The notes under the pieces are model-generated. The model had not been told where the DNA came from and did not search any database. It worked only from the letters and a program-made list of their open reading frames with translations. A stretch of 47,663 bases of DNA from Aquificaceae bacterium (GTDB lineage Bacteria > Aquificota > Aquificia > Aquificales > Aquificaceae): positions 1 to 47,663 of the forward strand of contig JALWEG010000015.1 of the NCBI GenBank assembly GCA_027014155.1, given 5' to 3'. Made by a program: the position numbers and the translations under genes. Positions 23,809 to 32,119 of the stretch are shown piece by piece; the stretch's first letter is position 1; every line of letters starts with the position of its first letter.

Positions 23809-25217
23809 ATCTCCACCCTGTCTTTACCGCTCCTTTTGGCCCTATAGAGAGCCTCGTCCGCCTCCTTTATAATGTCCTCGAGCCTGCTGTGTCCGTTGTA
23901 TTGGCTTACTCCTATACTGACGGTTGTCCTTACTTCCTCGTTTCCTACCTTGACAGAGACCTCTTTAAACATCTTCCGTATCCTTTCCGCTAAGTGTTTA
24001 GCTCCATTTGAGTCAGTAGTTGGGAGCATAATTATGAACTCCTCTCCTCCCCACCTTGCCGGTATGTCGGAGCTTCTGGAGGCTTGCTTAATTACCTCGG
24101 AGAACTCCTTGAGGACTATATCACCTATATCGTGTCCGTAAGTGTCGTTTATGCGTTTAAAGTTGTCTATGTCCATCAGGATTACGGAAAAGGGGTCGTT
24201 GTATCTCTTCGCATGCTCAAATATCTTTTTGGCGTGCTCTAAGAAGAACCTTCGGTTATATAAACCCGTAAGGGGGTCCTTGTAGGCTATCTCCTCAAGC
24301 TTCTCCTTGTCCTGCTGGAGCTGGTTTATCAGCTCCTCAAGCTCTGAAGCCATTATGTAAACGGCCTTCTTGAGGCGTTCCATCTCGTCGGAGCTGGTTC
24401 TCTTTATCTTCTTAGCCAACAGCTGTATGTTCTTAAAGTTCCCCGACTGAAACTCAGAGGCGAGCTTTTCAAGGAAGGATATATCCTTAACGATTCTGCT
24501 GAAGATGGTGTAAAAGATGACCGATAGCAAACTGATGAGAAGGAAGTTGTAAACTCCGAAGATGCCAACGTTGGCAAGGAAGTTCTTAAAGGCCGGTGAG
24601 ACGTCCTCCACGAAAACTATCCTGCCTATGGGCAACTCGTTCACGTCCAGTATCGGATACTCAATCACCAGCTTCTTGTTGGGGAACCTGCCTATGAGTC
24701 CGTATCCCCTGATGTTCTCTATGCTCTTTATTACCTCCGGTGCGTAAGGTCCCTCAAGTATGTATCCCCCTACAATCTGCCTGTTTTTAATGAAGCGGTC
24801 AAAGAACTCGGGGAAGTATATCTCGTTCAGCCTCTCCACGCTTATCCTCTCGTAAAGAAGAAAGTAAAAGGCGTCGTAAGTCTCGGACAGAGTTTGCAGT
24901 ATCTCGTTTATCTTGGTGCCGGAAAACACGCACCCTCCCTTACTCTTTGAAAGTCTGCCTACGTAAAGTCCGTCAACGTCAAGAACGTAGGCAAGTCCCC
25001 TTTTGCACCTCTTTATCTTCAGCTCCTTAATGTTGTGATGGTTGGCAGAGCTGTTCTCTTCCAATACCTTGTAAAGGTTGTAAATGCCTTTGTAAGTGTC
25101 GTCTATCTCCTCGTTCAATTCCCTGTAAAAGAGGAGCACCATAACTCCCAAGGACACTATGAAGAGCACAGAAGCCACGGAAGTTATGGTTATTAAAACC
25201 TTATTTCTCAGCGACAT
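23778..25217 (-). CDS. Membrane diguanylate cyclase (GGDEF)
   Basis: The 479-residue product has a first membrane helix (residues 9-30), an extracytoplasmic sensor region to about 215, a second helix with FLLISLLSVIFYTIF, a coiled-coil stretch, and a C-terminal GGDEF domain. The active motif reads GGEEF. An RSSD sits five residues ahead of it, matching the inhibitory I-site (RxxD). The usual DxxGLYNRRFF and DIDNFKRIND motifs are present. It should make c-di-GMP in response to an outside cue; the cue is unknown. Confidence 0.94.
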   Translation of the reverse strand: MSLRNKVLITITSVASVLFIVSLGVMVLLFYRELNEEIDDTYKGIYNLYKVLEENSSANHHNIKELKIKRCKRGLAYVLDVDGLYVGRLSKSKGGCVFSGTKINEILQTLSETYDAFYFLLYERISVERLNEIYFPEFFDRFIKNRQIVGGYILEGPYAPEVIKSIENIRGYGLIGRFPNKKLVIEYPILDVNELPIGRIVFVEDVSPAFKNFLANVGIFGVYNFLLISLLSVIFYTIFSRIVKDISFLEKLASEFQSGNFKNIQLLAKKIKRTSSDEMERLKKAVYIMASELEELINQLQQDKEKLEEIAYKDPLTGLYNRRFFLEHAKKIFEHAKRYNDPFSVILMDIDNFKRINDTYGHDIGDIVLKEFSEVIKQASRSSDIPARWGGEEFIIMLPTTDSNGAKHLAERIRKMFKEVSVKVGNEEVRTTVSIGVSQYNGHSRLEDIIKEADEALYRAKRSGKDRVEIYSPENSGTS

Positions 25218-25219
25218 GG

Positions 25220-25903
25220 CTAAACCGCCTCTATCTCTTTAAAGCTCTTTACCTGAGTGTGGGGAAAGTCCGGTAAAGGTTCGTTCTCTCCCTCTCTTGC
25301 GAAGCGTATGACCCGCATACCGGCCGCCGCTGCAGCCTCAATCTCTTGAGGATTATCGGACAGGAACAGGATACCCTCAGGCTCCAAACCTACCTTCCGG
25401 GCTATCCTCAGGTAAGAGTCTTTATCCTTTTTATTGCCTACATTGGTGTCAAAGTATCCCGAAAAGAGGTAGGTCAGGTCTCCGTAGGGAGTGTTTGAGA
25501 AGAGGAGCTTTTGAGCTTTAACCGAGCCTGAAGAGTAAACGTATATAGGAATTCCCTTCTCGTGCCACTCTTTGAGCTTTTCGTAGGCGTCCTCGTAGAT
25601 GTGTCCTCTCAGCTCCCCTTTCCTGTACCCCTCTTCCCAGACCAAACCCTGAAGCTCCTTAAGGGGAGTTATCTTCTTGTCCTCCCTTATCCACCTCAGG
25701 AGCAGTTTTATGACCTCTTCAAGGGATAGCTCCTTACCCTCAATCTCCTCTACGTCTTTGAGTATCTTGATGACCTCTCGGCGGTCGGATTCCCGCCTCA
25801 GGAAGGAAGGTATCTTCCTCTCCGCATAAGGAAAGAGAACGTCCTTCACGAAGGATATGGAAGAGGTAGTTCCCTCTATGTCCGTCAGAATTGCCTTAAC
25901 CAA
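25220..25903 (-). CDS. mtnC: Enolase-phosphatase E1 (methionine salvage)
   Basis: MtnC acts on 2,3-diketo-5-methylthiopentyl-1-phosphate, first as enolase and then as phosphatase, giving acireductone. The 227-residue HAD-family product opens with LTDIEGTTSSISFVKDVLFPYA, which holds the nucleophile Asp, and has the later motif LFLSDNPQEIEAAAAAGM. It starts with TTG overlapping the mtnD stop, with AGGAGA a few codons upstream. The pair makes the last two steps of methionine salvage; other salvage genes are not in the window. Confidence 0.95.
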   Translation of the reverse strand: MVKAILTDIEGTTSSISFVKDVLFPYAERKIPSFLRRESDRREVIKILKDVEEIEGKELSLEEVIKLLLRWIREDKKITPLKELQGLVWEEGYRKGELRGHIYEDAYEKLKEWHEKGIPIYVYSSGSVKAQKLLFSNTPYGDLTYLFSGYFDTNVGNKKDKDSYLRIARKVGLEPEGILFLSDNPQEIEAAAAAGMRVIRFAREGENEPLPDFPHTQVKSFKEIEAV

Positions 25904-26450
25904 TCTGGACTATCTCCTCGTACTTGGGAAATCTCTTGGCTATATCGCTACCTGTGTATTGGGCCACCCAGCCTTCCGGAGTTGTGAACAGCCTTATGCA
26001 CTTGAAATCGGGCGAAGAACCCATATCAAACCAGTGGGGCGTGTTGGGAGGGACGCTTATCAGGTCTCCGCCTTCGCAGTGGACTATGTAAACCTTGTCG
26101 TTGGGATGCAGGTAAAACACTCCATCTCCATAGACGAAGTACCTGACCTCAAAGTCGCTGTGCGTGTGTTCCTCCAGAAACTTCTGCCTGAGCTCCTCCT
26201 TCTTGGGACTGTCCGGTGTTAAGGAGACCACGTCGCAGGATTTAAAACCGAACTCTTGAGTGAGTCTATCTATATCTTCCTTGAAAGCTTCCATAACCCT
26301 CTCTTCGTCGTCCTCCCGGCTCAGGGCTACCTTAGGTTCCCACCTCTCAAAGAGAACCCCTATTTCAGAGAGTTTGCGGGCTATATCTTCAAAATCGGTA
26401 ATCTCTTCCAAGACCTTGCCGCTCTCGTCGCACAGAGTAAGTCTGCTCAT
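25896..26450 (-). CDS. mtnD: Acireductone dioxygenase (cupin)
   Basis: MtnD oxidises acireductone to the methionine precursor 4-methylthio-2-oxobutyrate. The 184-residue cupin has the metal ligands in HTHSDFEVRYFV (two His and Glu) and the last His in VPPNTPHWFDMG. It is the first gene of the mtnDC operon. Upstream is TTGAAA-16 nt-TATAAT, with the -10 only 9 nt before the ATG and no ribosome site. Iron or nickel as the metal cannot be read from sequence. Confidence 0.96.
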   Translation of the reverse strand: MSRLTLCDESGKVLEEITDFEDIARKLSEIGVLFERWEPKVALSREDDEERVMEAFKEDIDRLTQEFGFKSCDVVSLTPDSPKKEELRQKFLEEHTHSDFEVRYFVYGDGVFYLHPNDKVYIVHCEGGDLISVPPNTPHWFDMGSSPDFKCIRLFTTPEGWVAQYTGSDIAKRFPKYEEIVQIG

Positions 26451-26459
26451 AAGAGTAGA

Positions 26460-26487
26460 ATTATATTAACTTTCGGTTAGGTTTCAA
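26460..26487 (-). promoter_or_regulatory. Sigma-70-type promoter of mtnDC
   Basis: On the minus strand TTGAAA (26482-26487) and TATAAT (26460-26465) are separated by 16 bp, close to the bacterial consensus. The -10 ends 9 nt before the mtnD ATG at 26450, so the transcript would begin within a few bases of the start codon. Confidence 0.65.
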
Positions 26488-26494
26488 GAATTAC

Positions 26495-29419
26495 TCAGGC
26501 TATAACCTGTATCCTTGACACCCCCTCCTCCTTCTTTACGAGTATCCTCTGGGAGAAGCGTTCCGCGAACTCCGGTATGTGAGTTATAACCCCCACCATC
26601 TTGTTTATCTCCGTCTTAAGAACCTCAAGCACGTCCCCCACCCTGTCCCTGGTCTCCTGGTCAAGGCTACCAAAACCCTCGTCTATGAATAGGCTCTCCA
26701 AGTGGGCGTCGGAAGATAGGACATCGCTGACCCCCAACGCGAGGGAGAGGCTCGCCAGAAAGGTTTCCCCACCGCTCAAAGACTCCACCGAGCGCTCCAG
26801 TCCACCCTTGGCTCTGTCCACCACCAGCAGGTTGTCCCTCTCGTCAATCTCAAAGCTGTAATCTCCCACGAACTTCTCAAAGTAGTAGTTGGCGTGCTCA
26901 AGGATTTCCTTCATGAGCATGTTGGCCACAAAGCTCTGGAACCTGTCGCTCCTCATGTCCTCCTTCAGTCTTCCGTAAACTCTGAGCTTGGACTCCAGCT
27001 CGGGCACTTTTTTCTCTAAGCTTTCCTTCTCCCTGAGCTTCTCACGAACGCTCTCGCGCTGCGCCTTCTTGCTTCCAAGCTCCTGTGAGAGCCTATCTAT
27101 GCGCCGCACAAGCTCCTCGTATTCCCTCTCCAGGCTCTCCGGCTCGGGAATGTCGTCTAAGCTCTCCAGCTCCCGCTCTATCTCCTCAATCCTGTGCTTC
27201 AGACGTGTCAGCTCTTCCCTGTAGCTTTGGAGCTCACTCTCTAAAGCCTTCAGCTCCTCCTGGGACACGGCCTTGGCTCTGATTTCCTCAAGGGAAGAGG
27301 CTATCTCGTATATGGGAGAGAGCTTGCCGAGCAGGTGTTTCTTCCTCTCCTCTTTGGCGATTAAAGCCTTTTCCACCAAACCGAGACCCTCTTCCCTCTT
27401 GGACTTCTCCCTTCTTAGCTCCTCTATGTATCCTCTCTTGCGCTCGTAATCCCTCTTTATGCTTTCCATGCTCTTTCTCAAACTCGCTATCTTTTTCTTC
27501 ACCTCCGAGAGCCGCCGGCTTAGCTCCCCTTCTTTAACGCCTTCAAGGCTCTCCTTCAGCCTATCCTCCTCATCAGCGAGGCTCTCAAGAGTTGTAGAGA
27601 CCCTCTCTATCTTAATGAGAAGCTCCCTTCTGTAGTTCTTCAGCTCCTCCAGCCTGCTTTCGTAGCTCCTTAACTTGCTCTCCAGCTCTTTCCTCTTCTT
27701 TGATAGCTCCCTGAGCTGGCCGAGCCGTTCGTATACGTTTTCCTCCTTCAGCTCCTCCAGCTCTGCGAGCTTGCCTTTGAGCTTTTCCTTCTCCGATTCC
27801 CAGCTCTCCGCCTGGGCCTGCTGGCGCAGAAGTTGTGAATTGAGCTTCTCTATCTTTGCCTCCAGCCGGCTCAGCTCGTCGTTCAGCTCTCGGACCTGCT
27901 CAAGGTCGGCACCCTCTTGGGACGCTCCTCGGTAGGTGCCTCCGCAGACCGGACACCTATCCCCCGGCGTGAGGTTTTTATGTATAACGTGGGCGTGGTA
28001 TAGAAGCTCCTTCTCCCTAAGGGAACGTTCCAGGCCTTCCTTCTGCTCAAGTAGATTAGAAAGCTCTTTCTCAAATTTTGCCAGCTCCCTTCTATTTTCC
28101 TCCAGCCTGCGGTTCAGAGTCTCAAGCTCCTCCTCCAAGCTCTTTAGCGTCTCAAGCTTGTGGCTCTTTTCCAAAAGCTCTCTGTACTCTTCCTCGTCAA
28201 ACTCCAGCTCTTCCCACCTTCTTCTCTCCTCTTGAGTCAGCTCCTCACCCTTCTCAATCCTCCTTTCCGTATCCTCCAGCTCTTCTTTGAGCTTCTTAAG
28301 CTCCCTTTCCAACCTCTCCCTTCTTACGAGGACTTCCCCGAGGCGTTTTGCCTCCTCGTGAAGCCTCTTCAGTTTCTCCTCCTCCTTGATTAGCTCCGTG
28401 AGCTCCTCCTCCAAGGTTCCCAAGTTCCGATAGCTTTCCTCAACCTTTTTAAACTCTTCAAGACAGACGGAGAGCTCCTCCCTTAGCTGGCCGAGCTCCC
28501 CCTGATAGCGGGCGAGCTTCTCCCTGTCCTTCCTTATATCCTCCTCAAGGACGTCCAGCTCCTCTATGAGGTTCACGAAGGGCAGTATCCTCTTGGCCTC
28601 CTCCAGCCTCTCCTCCAGGGCCTGCATCTCCCCCTCTTTGGCCTTGAGTGCCTCAAGCCTGTCCGAGAGCGCTCGTAGTTCGTTATTAAGCTCCTTCTTT
28701 TTTTTGGCTCTGGTCAGTTGCGCTTCAAGCCTCTCCCTCCTCTCCCTCTTCTTCGCGAGAGAGCTTTCAAGGGAGAGTATGGAGCTCTCTATAGAGGCCA
28801 AGGTCTCCTCATCAAACCCTTCCAGCTCTTGCAGCCTCGCTTTAATCAGCTCCAGCTCCCTGCCTAAGGCCTTATACTCCTCCGAGGCCATCTCCCTTAT
28901 CCTCTCAAGCACCTCAAGGTTTATGAGCCTTATGAGTATGTCCTTCCTCTCCTTGGGCCTGTCCGGCTTCAGGAACTTATCAAACTCTCCCTGAGGCAGA
29001 ACTATGACCTTAGTAAAGGTTCTGAAATCTATCCCGGTGGCCTTCTCCACCCAGCTCTCAACCTCTCTTCCCTTTACGTTCTGCTTTATACCCTCCTCAT
29101 ACACCCTAACTATGGACTCCTCCCTACCCTTAGCTCCTCTCTTGTAGAACCTCTCTACGGCGTACTCTTTACCTCTGACCGAGAACTCAAAGTACACCCT
29201 CATGGTGCGTTTGCCTCTGGAGACCACCTTCTTCAGAGCTTGGGCGTTCCCGTATCTGGAGACCTTGCCGTACAGGGCGAAGGTTATGGCATCAACTATG
29301 CTGGTCTTGCCGGCACCGGTGCTACCCTGAATGGCAAAGAAGTTCAAAGGCCTGAAGTCTATCTCCACCGGTTCTGTGTAGGCGGTGAAACCTTCCATGT
29401 ATAAGCGCAGCGGTCTCAT
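26495..29419 (-). CDS. sbcC: SbcC/Rad50-type SMC nuclease ATPase
   Basis: The 974-residue product has an N-terminal ATP site (GSTGAGKTSIVDAITFALYG), two very long Glu/Lys/Arg/Leu coiled coils, a zinc-hook CPVC near residue 490, and a C-terminal ABC signature SGGETFLASLSLALG with a downstream Asp-rich Walker B (FIDEGFG). With SbcD it trims DNA ends and hairpins. SbcD is not in the window. The many long frames opposite this gene are low-complexity shadows of the coiled coil. Confidence 0.95.
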   Translation of the reverse strand: MRPLRLYMEGFTAYTEPVEIDFRPLNFFAIQGSTGAGKTSIVDAITFALYGKVSRYGNAQALKKVVSRGKRTMRVYFEFSVRGKEYAVERFYKRGAKGREESIVRVYEEGIKQNVKGREVESWVEKATGIDFRTFTKVIVLPQGEFDKFLKPDRPKERKDILIRLINLEVLERIREMASEEYKALGRELELIKARLQELEGFDEETLASIESSILSLESSLAKKRERRERLEAQLTRAKKKKELNNELRALSDRLEALKAKEGEMQALEERLEEAKRILPFVNLIEELDVLEEDIRKDREKLARYQGELGQLREELSVCLEEFKKVEESYRNLGTLEEELTELIKEEEKLKRLHEEAKRLGEVLVRRERLERELKKLKEELEDTERRIEKGEELTQEERRRWEELEFDEEEYRELLEKSHKLETLKSLEEELETLNRRLEENRRELAKFEKELSNLLEQKEGLERSLREKELLYHAHVIHKNLTPGDRCPVCGGTYRGASQEGADLEQVRELNDELSRLEAKIEKLNSQLLRQQAQAESWESEKEKLKGKLAELEELKEENVYERLGQLRELSKKRKELESKLRSYESRLEELKNYRRELLIKIERVSTTLESLADEEDRLKESLEGVKEGELSRRLSEVKKKIASLRKSMESIKRDYERKRGYIEELRREKSKREEGLGLVEKALIAKEERKKHLLGKLSPIYEIASSLEEIRAKAVSQEELKALESELQSYREELTRLKHRIEEIERELESLDDIPEPESLEREYEELVRRIDRLSQELGSKKAQRESVREKLREKESLEKKVPELESKLRVYGRLKEDMRSDRFQSFVANMLMKEILEHANYYFEKFVGDYSFEIDERDNLLVVDRAKGGLERSVESLSGGETFLASLSLALGVSDVLSSDAHLESLFIDEGFGSLDQETRDRVGDVLEVLKTEINKMVGVITHIPEFAERFSQRILVKKEEGVSRIQVIA

Positions 29420-29432
29420 GGCATAGGCTCTA

Positions 29433-29981
29433 TCAGTAGGTATTTAGTAAGTCCGCTATCACCTGGTCTCCCAATCTCTTCAGAGAGGCCTCGCTCAGGC
29501 ACCTCAGCGGTATAACCTGCACGTACTTGACCCCGTCCTCCTCCATTCCTATCTTCCTCGCCGCCGCTCTTGAGAGGTCTATTATCCTCCCGTCAACGTA
29601 GGGACCCCTGTCGTTAATCCTCACTACGACCGTCTTGCCGTTGTCTAAGTTCCTAACCAGCACGTACGTGTGCAGGGGAAGCGTTCTTGATGCGGCGGTA
29701 AACTTGAAGAGGTTAAACCTCTCCCTTGAAGAGGTGAGCCTGCCGTGAAATCTCCCCCCGTACCAAGAGGCGTAGCCTTCCTCTATGGGGCAGTTCTCTT
29801 CCACGTATATCCCTGGAGATACCTCAACGTATCCTACGAGGTCTCCACGCAGGCCTCTTACGAACTTTGCGTAGCTTTTAAACTCAGGTAGCTCCCTTAA
29901 CCTTTTGAGCGAATACGGCTCTCCGCTCCATACCGATACTGCAAACGCCAACGCCGCTACGGTTAAGCTCTTAAAGCTCAT
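29433..29981 (-). CDS. rlpA: RlpA-like septal ring protein / lytic transglycosylase
   Basis: The 182-residue product has a signal peptide (SLTVAALAFAVSVWSG) and a double-psi beta-barrel domain with EGYASWYGGRFHGRLTSS, FTAASRTLPLHTYVLV and the catalytic-type Asp in INDRGPYVDGRIIDLS. RlpA proteins cut naked glycan strands at division sites. It has no SPOR domain. The ATG overlaps the end of the upstream 224-residue gene by 4 nt. Confidence 0.9.
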   Translation of the reverse strand: MSFKSLTVAALAFAVSVWSGEPYSLKRLRELPEFKSYAKFVRGLRGDLVGYVEVSPGIYVEENCPIEEGYASWYGGRFHGRLTSSRERFNLFKFTAASRTLPLHTYVLVRNLDNGKTVVVRINDRGPYVDGRIIDLSRAAARKIGMEEDGVKYVQVIPLRCLSEASLKRLGDQVIADLLNTY

Positions 29982-30652
29982 ACCTCTACGGGATAGTAAA
30001 CCGGCTTCAGGTTAACCTCACCCGAGGGCAGCTTTACCGGCGACCGAGTCAGCTTGTCTATAAGCTCTATCTTGCCTTCCAAGGTTGAGGTATCTACTCC
30101 GTATATCTTTCCCAGCTCCTCCAACTCCGGAGCCGAACCTACCGCCTTGGCTATCTCCCTCGCCACTACGTAAGCTCTGCTGTCTATGTCGGGGAACAGG
30201 TCTTTTATGTACGTAAGGACGTCGCTGGAGTAGGCGACCACTCTGGGATACCTTACGAGCTTCTCCATCATCTTTTCCAGGCTCATTTGGTCGTATTTGG
30301 ATATACCCTCCTCGGTCTTTATTCCGGCGATGAGGACATCTCCCTCAAACTGGGCGTGATAGACGGCATACCTGTCGGGGACCCTCTCCCAACCCCTTTC
30401 CTCCGCTGTGGTCAGGAAAGCACCCATCGCCTCTTCAAGGCTCTGGAATATACCCAAGGTCTTCTCAAATTCGCTATCCTCAATCTCAAGCTCCAGTATG
30501 TAGGTGTTGTCGTCCAAGGCCTTGGACGTGAGCTTGAACTCAAGCTCTTCCCAGTTTTCTAAAAGCGAGTGCAGCTCCGGATATCTTTCCTTGATAAAGG
30601 CCACGGCGTCATCTATCTGAGAATCGCTTTTGATTACGGCCTGAAGTCTCAT
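29978..30652 (-). CDS. Hypothetical protein, 224 residues
   Basis: A soluble, Glu-rich protein with no membrane segment or signal peptide, and no motif I recognise. It has a mixed alpha/beta N-terminal half (LEFKLTSKALDDNTYILELEIED) and a helical second half with EIAKAVGSAPELEELGKIYGV. TTGGAGGAATGGC precedes the ATG as a strong ribosome site. It sits between the ATA-start gene and rlpA in what looks like one operon; a link to cell-envelope work is only suggested by rlpA. Confidence 0.75.
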   Translation of the reverse strand: MRLQAVIKSDSQIDDAVAFIKERYPELHSLLENWEELEFKLTSKALDDNTYILELEIEDSEFEKTLGIFQSLEEAMGAFLTTAEERGWERVPDRYAVYHAQFEGDVLIAGIKTEEGISKYDQMSLEKMMEKLVRYPRVVAYSSDVLTYIKDLFPDIDSRAYVVAREIAKAVGSAPELEELGKIYGVDTSTLEGKIELIDKLTRSPVKLPSGEVNLKPVYYPVEV

Positions 30653-30673
30653 GCCATTCCTCCAAAACGCTTT

Positions 30674-31141
30674 TTAGTTCCCAAGGAACCCTTTAGTCCT
30701 TTCAATTACTATACTAAGAAAAGCCGCTTCTTTCCTTGAGAATTCAGGCTCTATAAGCAAGGTAAATCCGTTCTCTCCAAACTCCCTTCCCTCAAGAGGG
30801 ATTAAACTTTCTAAAGCTTCCCGTATCAGCTCTTTCTTTTTCTCAACCTCGCTCCTTTCCTCCTCGCTCTCAAGGAACTCTTTTATTCCACCTTCAACCG
30901 TTATAACTCCGTTGGGGCAACCTGGCAGCTCAAAGTAAGAGAGGTGAACCCTCTTTCTAAGGTCACCTTTTTCAAGCTGTAAATAGACCTTATTCTGGGA
31001 CTCACCGACTACAAAACCTTCTCCGTAAGGTATTCCCTTTCTGATATCCTCAAAGAATTCGTAAGCCTCTCCTAAGGCATTTCTGAGTCCAAAGTACGCA
31101 AGCTCCCAAGCTTTTTTCAGGTCGTCCTCACTAATTTTTAT
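30674..31141 (-). CDS. Hypothetical protein with apparent ATA start codon
   Basis: An open frame of about 165 codons runs from inside the tRNA-Arg region to a TAA at 30674 and has no ATG, GTG or TTG except one late TTG. AGGAGG (31152-31157) lies 10 nt before ATA at 31141, where the sequence reads like KISEDDLKKAWELAYFG. The rest (155 residues in all) looks like a real protein: YEFFEDIRKGIPYGEG, VYLQLEKGDLRKRVHLSYFELPGCPNG and ending FLGN. No family is recognised. It could use ATA or ATT as start, or an original ATG may have been mutated. It is upstream of and same strand as the 224-residue gene. Confidence 0.6.
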   Translation of the reverse strand: MKISEDDLKKAWELAYFGLRNALGEAYEFFEDIRKGIPYGEGFVVGESQNKVYLQLEKGDLRKRVHLSYFELPGCPNGVITVEGGIKEFLESEEERSEVEKKKELIREALESLIPLEGREFGENGFTLLIEPEFSRKEAAFLSIVIERTKGFLGN

Positions 31142-31180
31142 CCCTTTTAGGCCTCCTGCAAGCTCTTTAAAAGGGAAAAA

Positions 31181-31257
31181 TGGCGTCCCCGGGAGGATTC
31201 GAACCTCCGACCTCGAGATTAGGAATCTCGCGCTCTATCCTGCTGAGCTACGGGGAC
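31181..31257 (-). tRNA. tRNA-Arg (CCT)
   Basis: The minus-strand cloverleaf has acceptor GTCCCCG/CGGGGAC with discriminator G and an encoded CCA. T8 A9 are present and the anticodon stem CGAGA/TCTCG surrounds TTCCTAA (anticodon CCT). The T arm has GGTTCGAATCC. It is 27 bp from the divergent gspG start and 40 bp from the ATA-start gene. Confidence 0.94.
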
Positions 31258-31284
31258 TCAAAGAAATAGTATAAAATAATCCCC

Positions 31285-31848
31285 ATGGATACGCAGAACC
31301 TCTTTCCCTTCTTTTTGTGGGTGATAAAGATATTCTCCTTGGCGCTCCTGATAGGCATTCCCATGATGCTCCTGGTGGTTTTCGTCTCTAACGCCGCCTA
31401 TAAGAAGTTCGGCAGCAAGATAGACAAGGCGCTGGAAAAGAAGTACGGCGACAAAGGCTTTACCCTCATAGAGATTCTCGTAGTTCTGGTGATACTGGGT
31501 CTTCTGGCAGCCCTAATCATACCCAGGGTCACCGGCAGGGTAGATGAGGCGAAGGTTGACTCTACCAAGATACAGATGAGAGCCATAAAGGACGCCCTTG
31601 AGCAGTATAGACTGGATAATGGGAAGTATCCTACGACCGAACAGGGTCTTAAGGCTCTGGTTGAAAAGCCCCAAGAGCCGCCTGAACCTAAGAGGTGGAA
31701 GAAGTATCTTGACAAGGTGCCCAAAGACGCTTGGGAGAACGAATTTATATACATATCCCCCGGAGTAAACCACCCTTACGAGCTGCGCTCCAAGGGCCCG
31801 GACGGCGAGGAGGATACCGAGGACGATATAGATGTCTGGGAACTCTAA
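31285..31848 (+). CDS. gspG: GspG-like major pseudopilin with long N-terminal leader
   Basis: The prepilin site is at DKG/FTLIEILVVLVILGLLAALIIP, with cleavage after Gly58 and Glu at mature position 5. The mature part has the calcium-region pattern YRLDNGKYPTTEQGLKAL and an acidic end DGEEDTEDDIDVWEL. The 58-residue leader is odd: GspG leaders are usually 6-20 residues, and this one has its own membrane helix (residues 8-36). No usable start lies close to the cleavage site. TATAAA ends 9 nt before the ATG and no ribosome site is present. The gene overlaps the next pseudopilin gene. Confidence 0.92.
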   Translation: MDTQNLFPFFLWVIKIFSLALLIGIPMMLLVVFVSNAAYKKFGSKIDKALEKKYGDKGFTLIEILVVLVILGLLAALIIPRVTGRVDEAKVDSTKIQMRAIKDALEQYRLDNGKYPTTEQGLKALVEKPQEPPEPKRWKKYLDKVPKDAWENEFIYISPGVNHPYELRSKGPDGEEDTEDDIDVWEL

Positions 31849-32119
31849 GGAAGGCTTTACCTTGGTGGAACTCCTAATAGCCTTCAGCATAGTGGCCATA
31901 ACCTTTCCCGTTCTACTAAGCCTTCTGTCCTACAGCACGCAGCTATACAGAAACTCCTCCGAGCTTTTCTCGGACCTGATAGTTTTAGACTCAAAGGTCA
32001 AAGAGGGTAAGCTCCAAGAGCTTGAGGTGAGAGAGGAAGAGGTTCCCGACTTCCCCAAGGTTAAAAAGATCATATACACCTACAAAGAGGTATTCCTCGT
32101 TGAGTACCGTATAAGATGA
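31832..32119 (+). CDS. Minor pseudopilin (GspI/GspH-like)
   Basis: The 95-residue product has the prepilin site EG/FTLVELLIAFSIVAITFPVL with Glu5. The mature domain is short, with charged helix (VLDSKVKEGKLQELEVREEEV) and a C-terminal strand. It starts 17 nt inside the gspG 3' end and overlaps the next gene by 4 nt. The precise type (GspI, H) is uncertain; length fits GspI best. Confidence 0.85.
   Translation: MSGNSKEGFTLVELLIAFSIVAITFPVLLSLLSYSTQLYRNSSELFSDLIVLDSKVKEGKLQELEVREEEVPDFPKVKKIIYTYKEVFLVEYRIR

Noticed and set aside
27675-28994. Long Ser/Leu/Phe-rich frames opposite sbcC
   Set aside because: Mirror images of the Glu/Lys/Arg/Leu coiled coil; low complexity and no starts or ribosome sites.
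26495-29433. SbcD nuclease partner next to sbcC
   Set aside because: Neither neighbour (mtnD and rlpA) is an SbcD; it must lie elsewhere if present.
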